A stretch of 64,000 nucleotides of DNA from contig OY992536.1 in NCBI GenBank assembly GCA_963921195.1, positions 323,843,038-323,907,037 on the forward strand, read 5' to 3'. Of this stretch, positions 21,647 to 33,254 are shown one piece after another. A program made the translations under genes and the position numbers. Origin of the DNA: Pegoplata infirma. Taxonomy: Eukaryota; Arthropoda; Insecta; Diptera; Anthomyiidae. The notes under the pieces were generated by a model, which was not told where the DNA came from, searched no databases, and saw only the letters and a list, made by a program, of their open reading frames with translations. Positions within the stretch are counted from its first letter, which is position 1; every line of letters starts with the position of its first letter.

Positions 21647-22970
21647 TAAAGGTGTCCTAACGACTAAGGTAATTTTTCAAAATCACTTTTTAATACGTGG
21701 TAGGGTCCTAAATTGTAGTTTTGTATCTAAAAATGAGTGAGCCAAAATTTGGAGACAATCGGATAAAAATAACTCGTGCCGAAAATGGATTGAAGTTTTG
21801 GGACACTCTTATCTGATGAAAAAACACGTTTTTTCTAGTTTTTTGAAAAATATTGGTATATGCTATTTTTTGTTAATTTTTTTGTTAAGTAATATGAAAA
21901 TGGTAATAAATTACCTTTCCAAAAAGCTTAAAGAAATTCAAATCGGATGAAAAATAAGCATTTTACGCATACATGCCCCAGACCATTGCATGGTTTTTAA
22001 GCCAAAATTTAAAAATTTTCAAAATTTTTAGGCAAAAAAATAAAAAAAATTAAATTTTACTTTATAATTATATTAAATACATGTTATAGATAAAAACTAA
22101 CAGATATGGTAGTCTAACTTTTTTTTCATTTGGCGTGGGTAGTGATATAATTTCCGCGGATTCCAAAGAAAATGAGTTTTTCTAAAATAATTTAGCAAAT
22201 ATGGGAAACAATTTTCTGTATTGTATTATACGAAGTGAAATAAATAAATTCTGTAAATTTTTTGAGAATTCGGGCATCTTTAACCCCTTTTCGTCGAGGT
22301 GAAATGACAAATTTGAGACGTTATACATTTCTATAATACAAAATATCTGCATATATCCGATTTCTCAAAAGTTACAGAATTTACGTTTTACACTTCGATC
22401 CGCACAATAGAGCACAAATTTTCAAAAATTTGCTTAATTATTGTAGAAAAACGCATTTTATTTGGAATCCGCGGAAATTTTATCACTACCCGCGCCAAAT
22501 AAAAAAAAAGCTTGACTACCATATCTGCTATTTTTAATCTTAAACATGTCTTCAATTTGATCATAAAGTAAAATTAAATTTTTACTATTTTTTTGCCTAA
22601 AAATTTTGAAAATTTTGAAATTCTGGCTCTAAAAACCATACAATGGTCTGGGGCATGTATGCGTAAAATTCTTATTTTTCATCCGATTTTAATTTTATTA
22701 GTCGTTTTGAAAAGGTAATTTAGTACCATTTTCATATTATTTCACAAAAAATTTAACAAAAAATGTCAAATACCAATGTTTTTCCAAAAACTAGAAAAAA
22801 CTAGTTTTTCGTTCTTATAAGAATGTCCCAAAAATTCAATCCATTTTCGGCACGAGTTATTTTTAGCCGATTGTCCCCAAATTTTGGCTCACTCATTTTT
22901 AGATACTAAAGAACAATATAGGACCCTACCAGGTATAAAAAGGTGATTTTCGTTTTTAAGGACACCTCTA
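21647..22970. mobile_element. hAT-type foldback with exact 8-bp duplication
   Basis: The ends TAAAGGTGTCCT and the mirror of AAGGACACCTCTA are flanked by GTGACCAT at 21639-21646 and 22971-22978. The arms pair over about 620 bp, for example AAATGAGTGAGCCAAAATTT against its mirror near 22890. The centre lies near 22305. Non-coding. Confidence 0.9.
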
Positions 22971-23014
22971 GTGACCATGACTTTTGTTTGATGTATTAAC
23001 TTTATATTGATTTA

Positions 23015-24080
23015 TAGTGTCTGACCGAATATTCGGCTTCGGCTTCGGCCAAAAAGCACTATTCGGCCACTATTCGGCTTCGGCCACAATTTTGGCCGAA
23101 TAGGCCGAATTAAGAATAATTGTATAATATTTGTGCTCACGTGTTAAAAAACACACTAAACTAACTTTGAATCAAATTAGTAAGCCACAAAAACATTTTA
23201 CTAACAAGGGAAATATCTCAACCCATATGAACCAATTTGCATGAAACGTAAAATATATATAAAATGGACAATTCTAAGGTTGGGGTGTCTCGGCTTATCG
23301 GCCATATCAGGGATTTAAGGGTTCAAAACATGAATCAAAAAATGGCGAAAAAAAGTTTTTTGGATTTTTCAGCCATTTTTTTCGAAGAAACTATATGATG
23401 TTTACATATGAGAAGAAAGGTTTTTTTAATGCCTATCCAACGGTGGCATAACCTTGTAAAAGCTCGGCTTTCTTAAATACTTTTTTTTCACGAAAATGTG
23501 TAAATTTTTGGGGTATTTATATGAAGACATAGACCTACGATGTCCATATGTATACGAAATAATCTTTATTAAATTTAAGTCGACACGTATTTTTGCCCTA
23601 GAGGATATTCCTATTAGTTCGGGAGTTATCGAAATTTTCCCGAAGGTCCACTTTGTTTCATAAGGGGACAACGAAATTTTAAAACTCTGATATGGCCAAT
23701 TAGCCGAGACACCCAAACCTTAAAATCGTCGCTTTTATATATATTTTAAGTTTCAGGCAAATCGGTTCATAAGGGTTGAGATACTTCCCTTGTAAGTGTT
23801 TTTGCAACTAAAAACATTTTTTACATTCAAAAAAAATTTTCGGTCGAAAAAAATTTTCACTCTAAAATATATTTTTTTACAAAAATGTAAAAAAAAAATT
23901 TTTGCTTAAAATTAGATCAATCTAGACAACATTCTCATGCATTTGAGTATCCCGCCGAGTCTAGTTTTATTTTTTTCTTGTTTTTACTACATAAATATTT
24001 TTTTTTTAATATTCGGCTTCGGTTTGGCAGAATATTCGGCTTCGGCTTCGGCCAAAAAAGGTGTATTCGGTCGGACACTA
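23015..24080. mobile_element. hAT-type foldback with CGGCTTCGG repeats, 8-bp duplication
   Basis: The ends TAGTGTCTGACCGAATATTC and the mirror of GGTCGGACACTA are flanked by identical TTGATTTA at 23007-23014 and 24081-24088. Subterminal DNA consists of repeated TTCGGCTTCGGCC units on both sides. A distinct palindromic core lies within (23180-23815). Confidence 0.9.
23180..23815. mobile_element. Palindromic core, related to 40448-41053
   Basis: AACAAGGGAAATATCTCAACC on the left is mirrored by GGGTTGAGATACTTCCCTTG on the right. Further in, GGGTGTCTCGGCTTATCGGC pairs with the region near 23700. The central part (23384-23670) is a diverged copy of 40638-40925, sharing AGAAACTATATGA, CCTATTAGTTCGG and ATTTTCCCGAA. 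The frame at 23426-23716 lies in this core and is not conserved as protein. Confidence 0.7.
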
Positions 24081-24508
24081 TTGATTTATAAACACTTAGA
24101 AAATTATTGAAGTTGCTACATGCCGGTCATTTGTGTAGTAAGTACACTTAAGTACACTGTTTGTAGTTTATTTAAAAAGTTTTACGTTTTGTCTTTTTTA
24201 AAAGAAAAACCATTTATTTAACGTTCAGTTTTTTCAAATGACTATTTCTGTTCTTTGTTTCAAAAATAACAACATGAAAAACAAAAACTTTCATTAGCAT
24301 TCAATTTTTAAAGTCATTTATTTTTGTTCTGTAAGTAAAAATAAGTGATTCCTCTTTAGTTTTTAATGATTTGTGTTCGTTATTTTTTTAATTGTTGGCA
24401 TTTTTTAAAGATAAATCATTAGTTTCTACGTACTTGTGTGGGTCTTTTTTGTAGAAAAAAAAAATTCAAAAAATTATTTATAGAAATATAAAAACATGTT
24501 TGTATCAA

Positions 24509-24573
24509 GTGACTTTGGCACGATGGGTAGAGTGTCTGGCCAAAATGTAGTTGATTGCGGGATCGATTCCCCA
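24509..24573 (+). ncRNA. tRNA-like sequence, possible SINE head or tRNA relic
   Basis: TGGCACGATGGG at 24516-24527 fits the box A pattern and GATCGATTC at 24561-24569 fits box B (GWTCRANNC). Their starts are 45 bp apart, which is the tRNA spacing. The acceptor ends do not pair (GTGACTT against CCAAAATT), so it is not a functional tRNA. A tRNA-derived SINE head or a decayed tRNA copy is more likely. No clear SINE body follows. Confidence 0.4.
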
Positions 24574-24717
24574 AAATTTTATTAAACATTTTTTAAAATA
24601 TAATTCAATAAGAAAATTGTAAAAATAATTAAAAATAAATATAAATTAAAAATTAATGATTTCGTAGATATTTTTTTTTTGTAATTTGTTGGTAAAAATA
24701 ACACATAAATCATAATT

Positions 24718-26800
24718 TTTTTTTTTTTTTTTACGATGAACCAACACTCAGGGGATGCCCCTACTAATGCAATGCATTGTGTTGATGTCAGGAAAATAGA
24801 TTATGAGGAGGAGGAAAGAGGGAGTAGTGTTTGTGTATATTTGACTTGAATTTATCTACATTGAAAGAAACTGGAAAGACCTCTGCGGGGAGATTATTTC
24901 ACATACGACTAGTTCGACTGATAAACGAACCTTCTCTGTAATGCGCTGTGCGATCAACTGGACAATCGACAACAAACGGATGTGATCTACTAGACAGCCG
25001 AGTTCGAACAGAAACTCGAGCTCTAGGGATAAGTTCACTTATCTCAGCAGAACACTTTCCATGGTAATATCGATAGAACAGAGTCACACAACCCACATTC
25101 CGACGATGCTCCAATGAGTCAATAGATTTGGATACCCTAGTGACATTGATAAGCATCAACGCCCTCCTTTGCACACGGTCCAAGAGCTCCAAAATAGACT
25201 TTGAAGCCCCTGCCCATATATGGGAGTTGTATTCCATCTTCGGTCGAATGTAGGTGGTATAAATAGTAAGGAGATCGGATGAGGTGAAGTATTTTTTACA
25301 CCGGTTTAAAAAACCGAGACACTTGAATGCTTCTTTCGACACTTGAAAAACGTGCTTATTCCAACGGACATCACACTGAATTTTCATGCCCAGAACATCA
25401 AGAGTGTCTGATTCCTCAATACCAATACCACCCATATGCACAGATGACGCTGTTGGTTCCACATTTTTGTGAGTCAACATACAACATTGGGTCTTGCGTG
25501 CATTAAACTTGACCCTATTCGCAAGACCCACTTAGAGATTGTCAACAGGTCTTGATAAAGTGTGTCATTTATAATCTGCCTTTTGCCCTCAACCTCAATA
25601 AGGCTTGGCCTACGATCAAAGGAAAATGAATGACAAATGTTGCTTTCATCTGCAAAAGAGTAGATAGGATTTGAAGTTAGACTTAGAAGGTTGTTAAGAA
25701 AAATAAGAAAAAGGGTAGGAGAAAGAACAGAACCTTGCGGTACCCCCGATTGGAGCTGGAACTCATCTGATGAGAACCCATCTATAACAACACGTATAGA
25801 ACGATCCCTGAGGAAACTCGAAACAAATCATGAGAAGTCATTACCGACACCAAAGGCATTAAGCTTAGATATGAGCGCGCCGTGCCACACACAATCAAAC
25901 GCCTTGGAAATATCCAGAGCAACTACCTTACTCTCACCAAAATGGTGGATCGATCGACTCCAACGTTCCGAAAGGAGCGCCAACAGACCCCCGGTAGAAC
26001 AAGTTCTCCGAAAACCATACTGTCGATCGTTTAAAAGTGAGTTAGCCTCCAGATACCTAACAAGATGGCAATTTACCATGCTCTTCATCACCTTCGAGAG
26101 CGCTGAGCATATTGCTATTGGGCGGTAGTTATCAGGGTTATTAGCAGCACCCTTTTTAGGGATTGGCTGCACATTGGCAACCTTCCAACAAGACGGAAAA
26201 ACTCCCGCACGATAAGACGAAATGAAAAGATTAGCCAGTGGACGCGCCAACGTCGAAGAGCACTGTTTAATTACCAGTGCTGGTATACCATCCGGCGCCG
26301 GTGACTTATTTACGTTAAGATCCGCAAGAACCCTTTTAACTGCACGAGCTCGAAAAAATATCTTGGGCATAGTATGGGATACCCTCTCGATTTCGGGCAG
26401 TGATTGATTGTTTTCCGGCAAGAAAGAATTTCTTGCAAAAAGGCCAGCCAACAGGTTAGCTTTGTCAACCGGTTCAGTGAACACTTGGTCATCTTTTAAA
26501 AGAGTCGGAATAGAAGAACTAGCATTTTCTCTGACTCTTTTAACGAAAGACCAAAAGCTCTTACTGCCCCTAGGAGCGGAAAGAACTTTAGCACGAAGTC
26601 GCTGTTCGTATAGAAGCTTTTCGCGACTAAGTACTCTTGCACACTCGGATCTCGCCCTTTTGCGTAGCAGATCATTATTAGCGTTTTTGTCGTCACGCCA
26701 ATTTCTGAACGCTTCCTCCCTGGATCTGACTGCATTCCTGCAAGTCTGGTTAAACCAACATTTATCCTTCGGTTTAGCCGAAATCAGCTTTTTATTAACA
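24718..26800 (-). mobile_element. Dead 5'-truncated LINE (jockey/CR1-type)
   Basis: On the minus strand it runs from about 26800 to a poly(A) tail seen as a T-run at 24718-24733. A 3' untranslated region of about 165 bp precedes the tail. The 5' part (ORF1, endonuclease) is missing; sequence similarity starts at KKLISAKPKDK. Flanking direct repeats were not found. GC content is visibly higher than in the surroundings. Confidence 0.85.
24899..26797 (-). pseudogene. LINE reverse transcriptase, disabled
   Basis: Reverse transcriptase of a non-LTR retrotransposon, which would copy element RNA into chromosomal DNA. Reading from 26797 downward, a linker region (KPKDKCWFNQTCR) precedes the RT motifs NYRPIAICSALSKVM, QYGFRRTCST, VVALDISKAFDCVW and GVPQGSVLSP. 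These are followed by the active-site segment SFADES and a C-terminal part with RPKMEYNSHIWAG and RVQRRALMLI. An in-frame TGA near 25826-25828 and a one-base loss near 25529 break the frame. The active-site box reads FADE where family members have a DD pair, though this may be decay. The frame order and IRPKMEY..W segment fit jockey/CR1-type LINEs; the exact clade is not certain. No endonuclease is present. Frames on the opposite strand (25691-26128 and 26408-26905) are shadows. Confidence 0.88.
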
Positions 26801-27080
26801 GTAAAAAAAATAATGTTGATGTTTGTTAAAACAAATGAATGGTATAGTTTTCAAAAAAATAAATACAAAATATTACTACCTTGTAGTAGCAGTTGTTTTG
26901 TGTAGTTGTTTTTAGTCTAGAAATTTTTTGAAAAACGAATGTGTTGAACGAGTTGGAAGAGTCAGATGCAGCAGAAATTGTGATCAAACAATTTTAACCG
27001 TTTTTCACGTTTAGATTTTTTTTTTGTTAATAAAAAAGTAGACAATTTGAGTACAGTTTTTTTGTAGTTGTTAATCAATA
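26801..27080. other. Unassigned AT-rich sequence
   Basis: Short spacer between the LINE and the next hAT-type element. Nothing recognised. Confidence 0.5.
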
Positions 27081-27088
27081 GTTAAAAA

Positions 27089-27864
27089 CAGGGATGCCAA
27101 CTTAGTGCTTTTCGCGCTAGATCTAGTGCTTTTTGATGTGTCAAAACGCGAAAATTTTTGGCCTAGTGCGAAATTAGAAAAACGCGCTAACTTGGTGCTT
27201 TTTAAATTTTCAGTCGGTGCTTTTAGTGCTTTTTAAAATAAATTTTTATAGCCTTCAAACAAAGTATATTTCGAGTGTAACGCATCGAAATATTAGTCGG
27301 AGACTTCACAAAGTATACATTTTATTGATTTATGATCAATTCAAACACATTTTTTTTATGTCCGTCTGTCTGTCTGTGAAAAGCAGTATGCAGTTCAAAC
27401 TAAGAGCTAGACGCCTGAAATATGGAACGAATATATTTTTATGGTCAATGTCTGTTGGTCGTATTAAGTTCGGAAAAAATGGGCAAATCGGACTAAGGGG
27501 AAAATGTTTTCACTTGAAGAACTAAACCAACCTCTAAAAAAACGCCATTCCTTGTAGTTTTTTTTTATTTTGGTTTAATATTTGAATTCTGTTCTGGGTG
27601 AAGTTCAAAGACTAAATTTTGCCTTTGAAGCGGAAAATGCAGACCATATAAAATTGTAAAACGATTTATATCGGTTGCTCAAAATTTTAACCAACAAACT
27701 TACCAAAAATTTTGTTTGAATAAAAATATTATTTTTTTACTTTTTTATCTATTTACAAAAACAGTCCAGTGCTTTTTTACCCTTTTTTTCAAACAAATTT
27801 ACGCGTTTTTACCCGTTTATAAAATTTTTGTGCGCGTTTTGCTCTCAAATAGTTGGCATCTCTG
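27089..27864. mobile_element. hAT-type element, CAGRGATGCCAACT ends
   Basis: The ends CAGGGATGCCAACT and the mirror of AGTTGGCATCTCTG are flanked by identical GTTAAAAA at 27081-27088 and 27865-27872. The subterminal left side repeats AGTGCTTTT and the right side has ACGCGTTTTTACCCG. The interior has been invaded by a mini-me fragment. Non-autonomous. Confidence 0.88.
27252..27527 (+). mobile_element. Mini-me-like fragment inside the hAT-type element
   Basis: Contains AACGCATCGAAATATTAGTC, AAAGTATACATTTTATTGAT and GTCCGTCTGTCTGTCTGTG in mini-me order. Both tips are missing. The open frame at 27217-27525 is fortuitous. Confidence 0.7.
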
Positions 27865-28124
27865 GTTAAAAACAATAACAATTTTTGGTAGATTTTACCG
27901 CAAACTGTAGTAGACGCCTAAACAACAACAAATGCAGTTATCTGCATTAATGCGATTTTTTCAAACGTTCAAAAAATTAAAAAAAAAAAATATATATAAT
28001 TTTTCCGCTGACTATTTCATAGAGCTTGAGACAAATTTTCTTTTAAATTTAATTTGAGACAAATCAGAACATTTTAAACCACTTCGATCCAAGTTTAGAG
28101 TTTTTTGTGAACATTTTTTAAAAA

Positions 28125-28560
28125 ACCAAAACTTTTATCAAAGGGTGCCACGGGTAAATTGGTCGGATTTGGTTCAAATTAATTTTAAATGAATGTTTGT
28201 TTAAAGGTCTATAAAATGGTCAAGGGAATGATATTTTTAGATTTTTTTTAATTTCTTAAACGTAGAAAAAACACAATTTTTTGCAAATTTCAAAATGCAA
28301 TGTCACAAAAACCGTTTGACCAATTTAATTTATTTTTTGATAAATGTGTTCTGCTCAACAAAATTCATAATTATGATGTGTCGCAAGGTTTTTTTTTTAA
28401 TTTCTTTTTTTTTTAATTTCTTTTTTTTTAATTTCTTTTTTTTTAATTTTCAAAAATCCAAAACTTTTATCGCCGGGCACTACGCGTCAATTTAATCCGA
28501 TTTTCCTCAAAATTTCAACACATAAATTTTAGCTCTTGTAAAATAAAATTTTGCCCGTAC
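28125..28560 (+). repeat. Dispersed repeat, copy 1 of 3
   Basis: Shares the ordered phrases CAAAACTTTTATCAAAGG, GGTCAAGGGAATGATAT, TTTCTTAAACGTAG and AAAACCGTTTGACCAATTT with 32285-32520 and 34185-34400, all in the same orientation. It also includes an (AATTTCTTTTTTTT)n stretch at 28390-28450. The element type is unknown. Confidence 0.6.
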
Positions 28561-29209
28561 ACTTGGAAAAATCAAAAGCTGAAGAAAAAATTTTACTCAA
28601 ATGTAGTAGCTCAATACGTTTTTTTTCTACTTCTTTCCAAGGATTCAGATTTAGTTAAACAAACATCGTAATATTTTAATACACATACGGATGAAAAAAA
28701 AATGTAAAAGTATATGCATCAAATGTATGCAGTATTTAGACAATTACATAATTCAAATCCAAATTTAAAATAATTATGCACATAAATATTGTAATCGTTG
28801 GATGAGGATGAAAGAATAAAAAAATGAAAAATGAAAAAAGCAAATCTGATTCAAGTGTAAATTCAAAAGAAAACAATTTGTAAACTACACATACATTCAC
28901 AAAATTTTTATATATCTATACAAAATACATAAATTTATAAAGTTTATCATAGTTAAATAATATTTAATATAAACATAGACAGACTTACAAACATACATAC
29001 ATATTATATGCAATAGATAGATGCAGCATGGATAGTAAGGGCGTATGTAAAAATTTACATTGGGGGACATAAGTTTGTAACATTTCGAAATAAAGGTGTA
29101 CAGGGTACACTTAGAAAATTATGGGATTAACTATTGTTTTAAATGAAAAATCTCTTATTATATTATGGATTTATTGTTTTCTACTTTTTATGTAGTTCCA
29201 AAAAAAAAC
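28561..29209. other. Unassigned AT-rich sequence
   Basis: AT-rich DNA with scattered ACATACATAC tracts. No gene or repeat end is supported. Confidence 0.5.
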
Positions 29210-30041
29210 AAGTAAGAAAGTTATAGTCGGTCAAGACCGACCATATGACTCCCTACACCAGTGTTTTCCGAAAAATGGGTCCCAGGTCCAAACATAGACC
29301 GATTGGATCTGTCTTTTGTTAGATATTTATTTAGTGTAGAAAACACATACATATCAAATTTAAGGGGAATTAGTTTATTTTTTTGTCAATAGACCGATTT
29401 AATTGAATATCGGTCGAAATTTTTATATGGGGGACTAAGTCCAAAAATGGTCCAATTATATTCCGATTTTATAAGGTTACCAAAGTACACGTTTAACACC
29501 TAAAAATACAAATTTTTATCAAATATTTCCATTTTTATGAATTTTGTGGGAATTATGTGAATATCGGGAGGGCGGTTTGTATGGGGACTACCAGAAGGAC
29601 TGATCCGATTCCTTTGAAATTTGGAATGGTGATTTGTGCATACAAAATTTGATTACCTGCTAAATTTCAAAGCGATACCTATTATAGTACGGTTATTAGA
29701 GTCATTTAAGCCGAATCCAAAGGGGGCGTTTGTATGGGGGCTAGGTCTTAACATGGACCGATTTTCTCCAATTTCAATAGGCTTGGTCCAAAAGATGCTT
29801 AAGTTTCAAATTTCAAGTCAATTGATTGAAAATTGCGACCTGTATCGTGCTTAAACCGATAGATGGACAGACGGACGGACGGACAGACGGACGGACGGAC
29901 GGACATCGCTAAATCGACTCAGAAAGTAATTCTGAGTCGATCGGTATACCTAAAGGTAGGTCTAGGACCAATATTTCGGTTAGTTACAAACATCAGCACA
30001 AACTCAATATACCCTGTACCACATAGTGGTGTAGGGTATAA
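29210..30041 (-). mobile_element. Mini-me/DINE-like element, second subtype
   Basis: Begins AAAACAAGTAAGAAAGTTAT then CGGTCAAGACCGACC, and ends CATAGTGGTGTAGGGTATA. The body has ATATCGGGAGGGCGGTTTGT and a pure GACAGACGGACGGACGGAC tract at about 29867-29904, then TCGACTCAGAAAGTAATTCT. This subtype is longer in the body than the others in the window and ends in GTGTAGGGTATA rather than GTGGAGGGTATA. The open frame at 29636-29854 is in its body. Confidence 0.85.
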
Positions 30042-31850
30042 ATACTGTCATAAAAATTAATTTTCCGTTACATTAGATTTCAGCAGTAGTTTTAATGTTT
30101 TTCAATACAAAATAAGAGAATATTCATTCGTTTTTTAATGTTTTTGTTAGTCATTAATTCCAAATTAAAAATTGACTGTAATATCCCAGGCAGAAAATGC
30201 CAACCGTTCCAAAGAAAAAGGCTAGGCAAAGCACTTAATTTTTTGTGTAGAAGGTAGTATGAATTGGAAAAAGTGCTTTCCAAGCGCATTGCCAATGTTT
30301 TACTATTTAAATCCGTTCAAAATATAAATTTTTTATTAAAATTTATTAATTTTCATAACAATTTGAATGTTTTTTATTTCCCTGCAGGATTAGTGACCGG
30401 TTCTTAATAGTTCTCATGATATGTCACTTATACACAATGACCCACATATTACAAACTTGACACCTTTTATATAAAAACACCTGTTTCTTTCGTGAGGAAG
30501 TGTCTTAAACTTCGGATATGAAATGTCACTGGGCCTATCCCTTTGGAACACACAAATGGTTCAATACACCACTTTTTTTTCGGGACTTTTCCAAAAATTT
30601 TCCTAAAAGCATTTTTAATAAATTTTTTATTCCAAAACGCAAAGAAAACGGAAAACAAAATTTTCCAGGAAAATATTTCAAAGTTTGTCGAAATTTTTTT
30701 TATCCTAATAAATTAGTCAATCAATTTTTTATCCTAATTAATAAATTTCTTTATTAAAATAAACACCAAAAAAAGTTGTGTCTTATGGACTTATACAATT
30801 TAGATACGTCCCATATTTTTGTTCTAAAAGTGCTAAAATAGTACCATATTTTTGGTTTTTAAAGCGCTTTAAAATAGTAACGGCATACCGTTTACCGTGG
30901 TTATCATTTTGAACGCTGGGAGAGTACTAAACTGTGATGCTTTCCCAGCACTCAAGCGACCATAAAAAGTACTTTGCCAGCTTATTTTAAATAAAAAATC
31001 TGTGGAGTGGCTTTTTAAATAAAATTTCATTTGTTTTAAGTGAATATTCACTGGAATTTTACTACATAATTTCTTGAGTGTAGGAATGACCCCATAAATT
31101 ATATCGAAGGTTTCATTCTTAAATATTCTAAGACGACATAGCATGTTTTGCTAGGAATACCATTTCTGAATTCATCATTTGTTAACTTAGATTATATACA
31201 ATTTTGATTCTGTTTTGAAATTTCTGGTATTTTCAAAGTTTTTATTAATTTTTCTGATTTTTTATGTATATGTTTCCTCTACTCCTCCAGCATTTTCCGA
31301 ATTTGTCGTGATTTTTTAGTAAATTTTTTAAATTCCCTACTGTTTCTGAATTTATCATCTTTGCATACGCACCTGCATTAATGCATACATCTGCATCAAA
31401 AATTAAAATTTTTTTATTTGGAATTTTTTGAGATTTGAAAATAGAAAAACAGTTTTGCATTATGTATGTTATATTCTTATGGCATAAAAAACGGAAATAG
31501 AATAAGTTCTTTTCTATGCATATGTGTGGGTGAGTGAGTTTATACCGACTACATAAGTAAAGAAAAACACACTGAACGCACATTATGCAAATATATATAA
31601 ATGATAGAAAAACTGTGAAAACATCATATGCATACCAAACCATCGAAATTCAAAAAAAAAAACTTTTGCTCATTTGTATTCGGTCGTAGATGGATTATTT
31701 ATCATGTGTGTGTGTGGTAAGACAACGTTTCCTGTATTCATATTTTTTCATATGCACCAATAGAGCGACATTTTTTTGCATGGCAAACAAGTTTTTCTTA
31801 CGATTGTGAATGTCCGGACAAATGTTTATTCTGCTACACCTTAAACTTAT
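30042..31850. other. Long AT-rich stretch, no gene recognised
   Basis: Contains several short frames of low complexity (for example 30869-31144 and 31245-31643 on the minus strand) with no recognisable domain. I do not support any of them as a gene. AAAGTGCTT and GCGCTTT words near 30230 and 30850 might mark a decayed inverted-repeat element but do not align well. Confidence 0.5.
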
Positions 31851-32284
31851 GTGGTACAAATTTGAGGGCAATCGGATTATATTAACCTGTGGCATTCGGC
31901 AATCAAAGTTTTGGGTTTTTGGAAATTAAAAAAAAAAAAAAAAATTAAAAAATATGTCTTACGATACTCAAATATCAAAATGTCTTGCTGAACTCAAATA
32001 TCAAAATTTTTTAAAAATCGGTCGACGGTTTTCCAGATATCTCTTTTTGAAAGCATTTTGCACTTTTCGCACGACCTTTTGGCCCTTGACAACCCCTAGT
32101 GAAATTAGATGCGGAAAATCTTCGCAGATCATTTTAACCCTTTAAACGCTCGTTTAACCCCTTTGGTGGTTTTGAGCTAATATTGGCATACTTTGACTTT
32201 TTTTATTCCTTTCAAGATACACTCGATGACCACAAATTTAATGCACAGTTTTAATTTAAATCGTGGAGCCCTTTGATAAAAATT

Positions 32285-32520
32285 TCAGATTTTTGGAAAA
32301 CTTTTGGAAAATTCAAAACTTTTTTCAAACGGCGGCACGGGTTACAATGATCTGATTTGTAACAAAGTAAGTTTGTTTCGAGCTTAATTAAAGGGTCAAT
32401 AAAAAAAAATTTAATTTCTTTAATGTAGGAAAACCCGCCATTTTGGAAGTTTTTTTTTGGCAAATTTCAAATGACGATACCTCAAAACCCGTCTGACCGA
32501 TTTATTTTTTTTTTTTTGAC
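32285..32520 (+). repeat. Dispersed repeat, copy 2 of 3
   Basis: AAAACTTTTTTCAAACGGCG, AAAGGGTCAATAAAAAAAAA, TTTCTTTAATGTAGGAAAAC and AAAACCCGTCTGACCGATTT follow the same order as in 28125-28345. The sequence AAAAAATATGTCTTACGAT at about 31947 is mirrored near 34135, so this copy may extend into a larger inverted structure. Confidence 0.6.
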
Positions 32521-32529
32521 TGATTTATT

Positions 32530-32577
32530 TTTATACCATCCACTGTAGTGATAGAGGGAATGACAAACTTATATATG
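32530..32577 (+). mobile_element. Mini-me-like tip fragment
   Basis: TTATACCATCCACTGTAGTG, then ATAGAGGGA and TGACAAACTTATATAT, are the terminal bases of a mini-me-like copy with an internal deletion. Confidence 0.6.
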
Positions 32578-33254
32578 GGGCATTCCATGTCAAATCGGAC
32601 ACTTTAAATTTTTTTTTTTTTAGATTTTCCCAATTTGTTTGCAGTTTTTAGTACCCTTCGAAAACTCCTTAGTGGTAAATTTTCAGATTTTTTTGATGAC
32701 CTGCTCAAATGATATCGAATTTTTAAAAATTGGTAGTTTGTTCCTTTACTCAAACTTCCTTTACTCATAACTTCTTCAATAATGGTCCAAATTTAATTTT
32801 TTTTTAAATTTAAAAAAATTGTTGTAGGGTAAAAATAAATGGGGGTCGGTCTAACTAATGACCCCTCTCGGACGCACCATTGGATCGGTAGAAGCTGATT
32901 AAATAAAATTTACAAAAAATAAAAAAAAATGTATGGGGACCGCCTTAAGGTGTTATGATACTTGCTAGTTTTTATATTTTTTATATTTTGGAGAACAGTG
33001 CAAATATATTTTCATAGGAAAACTAACCAAGAGTAAAGAGTATGACAATATCATGAAAAAACGATAATTTTGCAGTGACTGTCAAAAAAAATATAAAAAT
33101 TTTCAACTTGAAATTGACATTTCAAGAATAAAATGTTAACAGTGTTGCCAATTTTATTAGTTTTTGCTCGAATGAAGCGGTTTTACATTTGTTTCGGGCG
33201 TTTTTTTAGCTATTTTGGGCGAGTTATTTTGAAAATAAAAGTTGCAATATAGTT
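32578..33254. other. Unassigned sequence with a lone hAT-like end
   Basis: GGGGCATTCCATGTCAAATC at 32577 and ACAGTGTTGCCAATTTT at about 33138 look like ends of dispersed transposons, but neither has a recognised partner. No gene is supported. Confidence 0.45.

Noticed and set aside
24509..24573. Functional tRNA gene
   Set aside because: Acceptor and anticodon arms do not pair, so only a tRNA-like relic is claimed.
25691..26905. Plus-strand frames at 25691-26128 and 26408-26905
   Set aside because: They are antisense shadows of the LINE reverse transcriptase and lack domain features.
31245..31643. 132-residue minus-strand frame as a gene
   Set aside because: AT-driven composition, no recognisable domain, no start context or splice evidence that I can judge.
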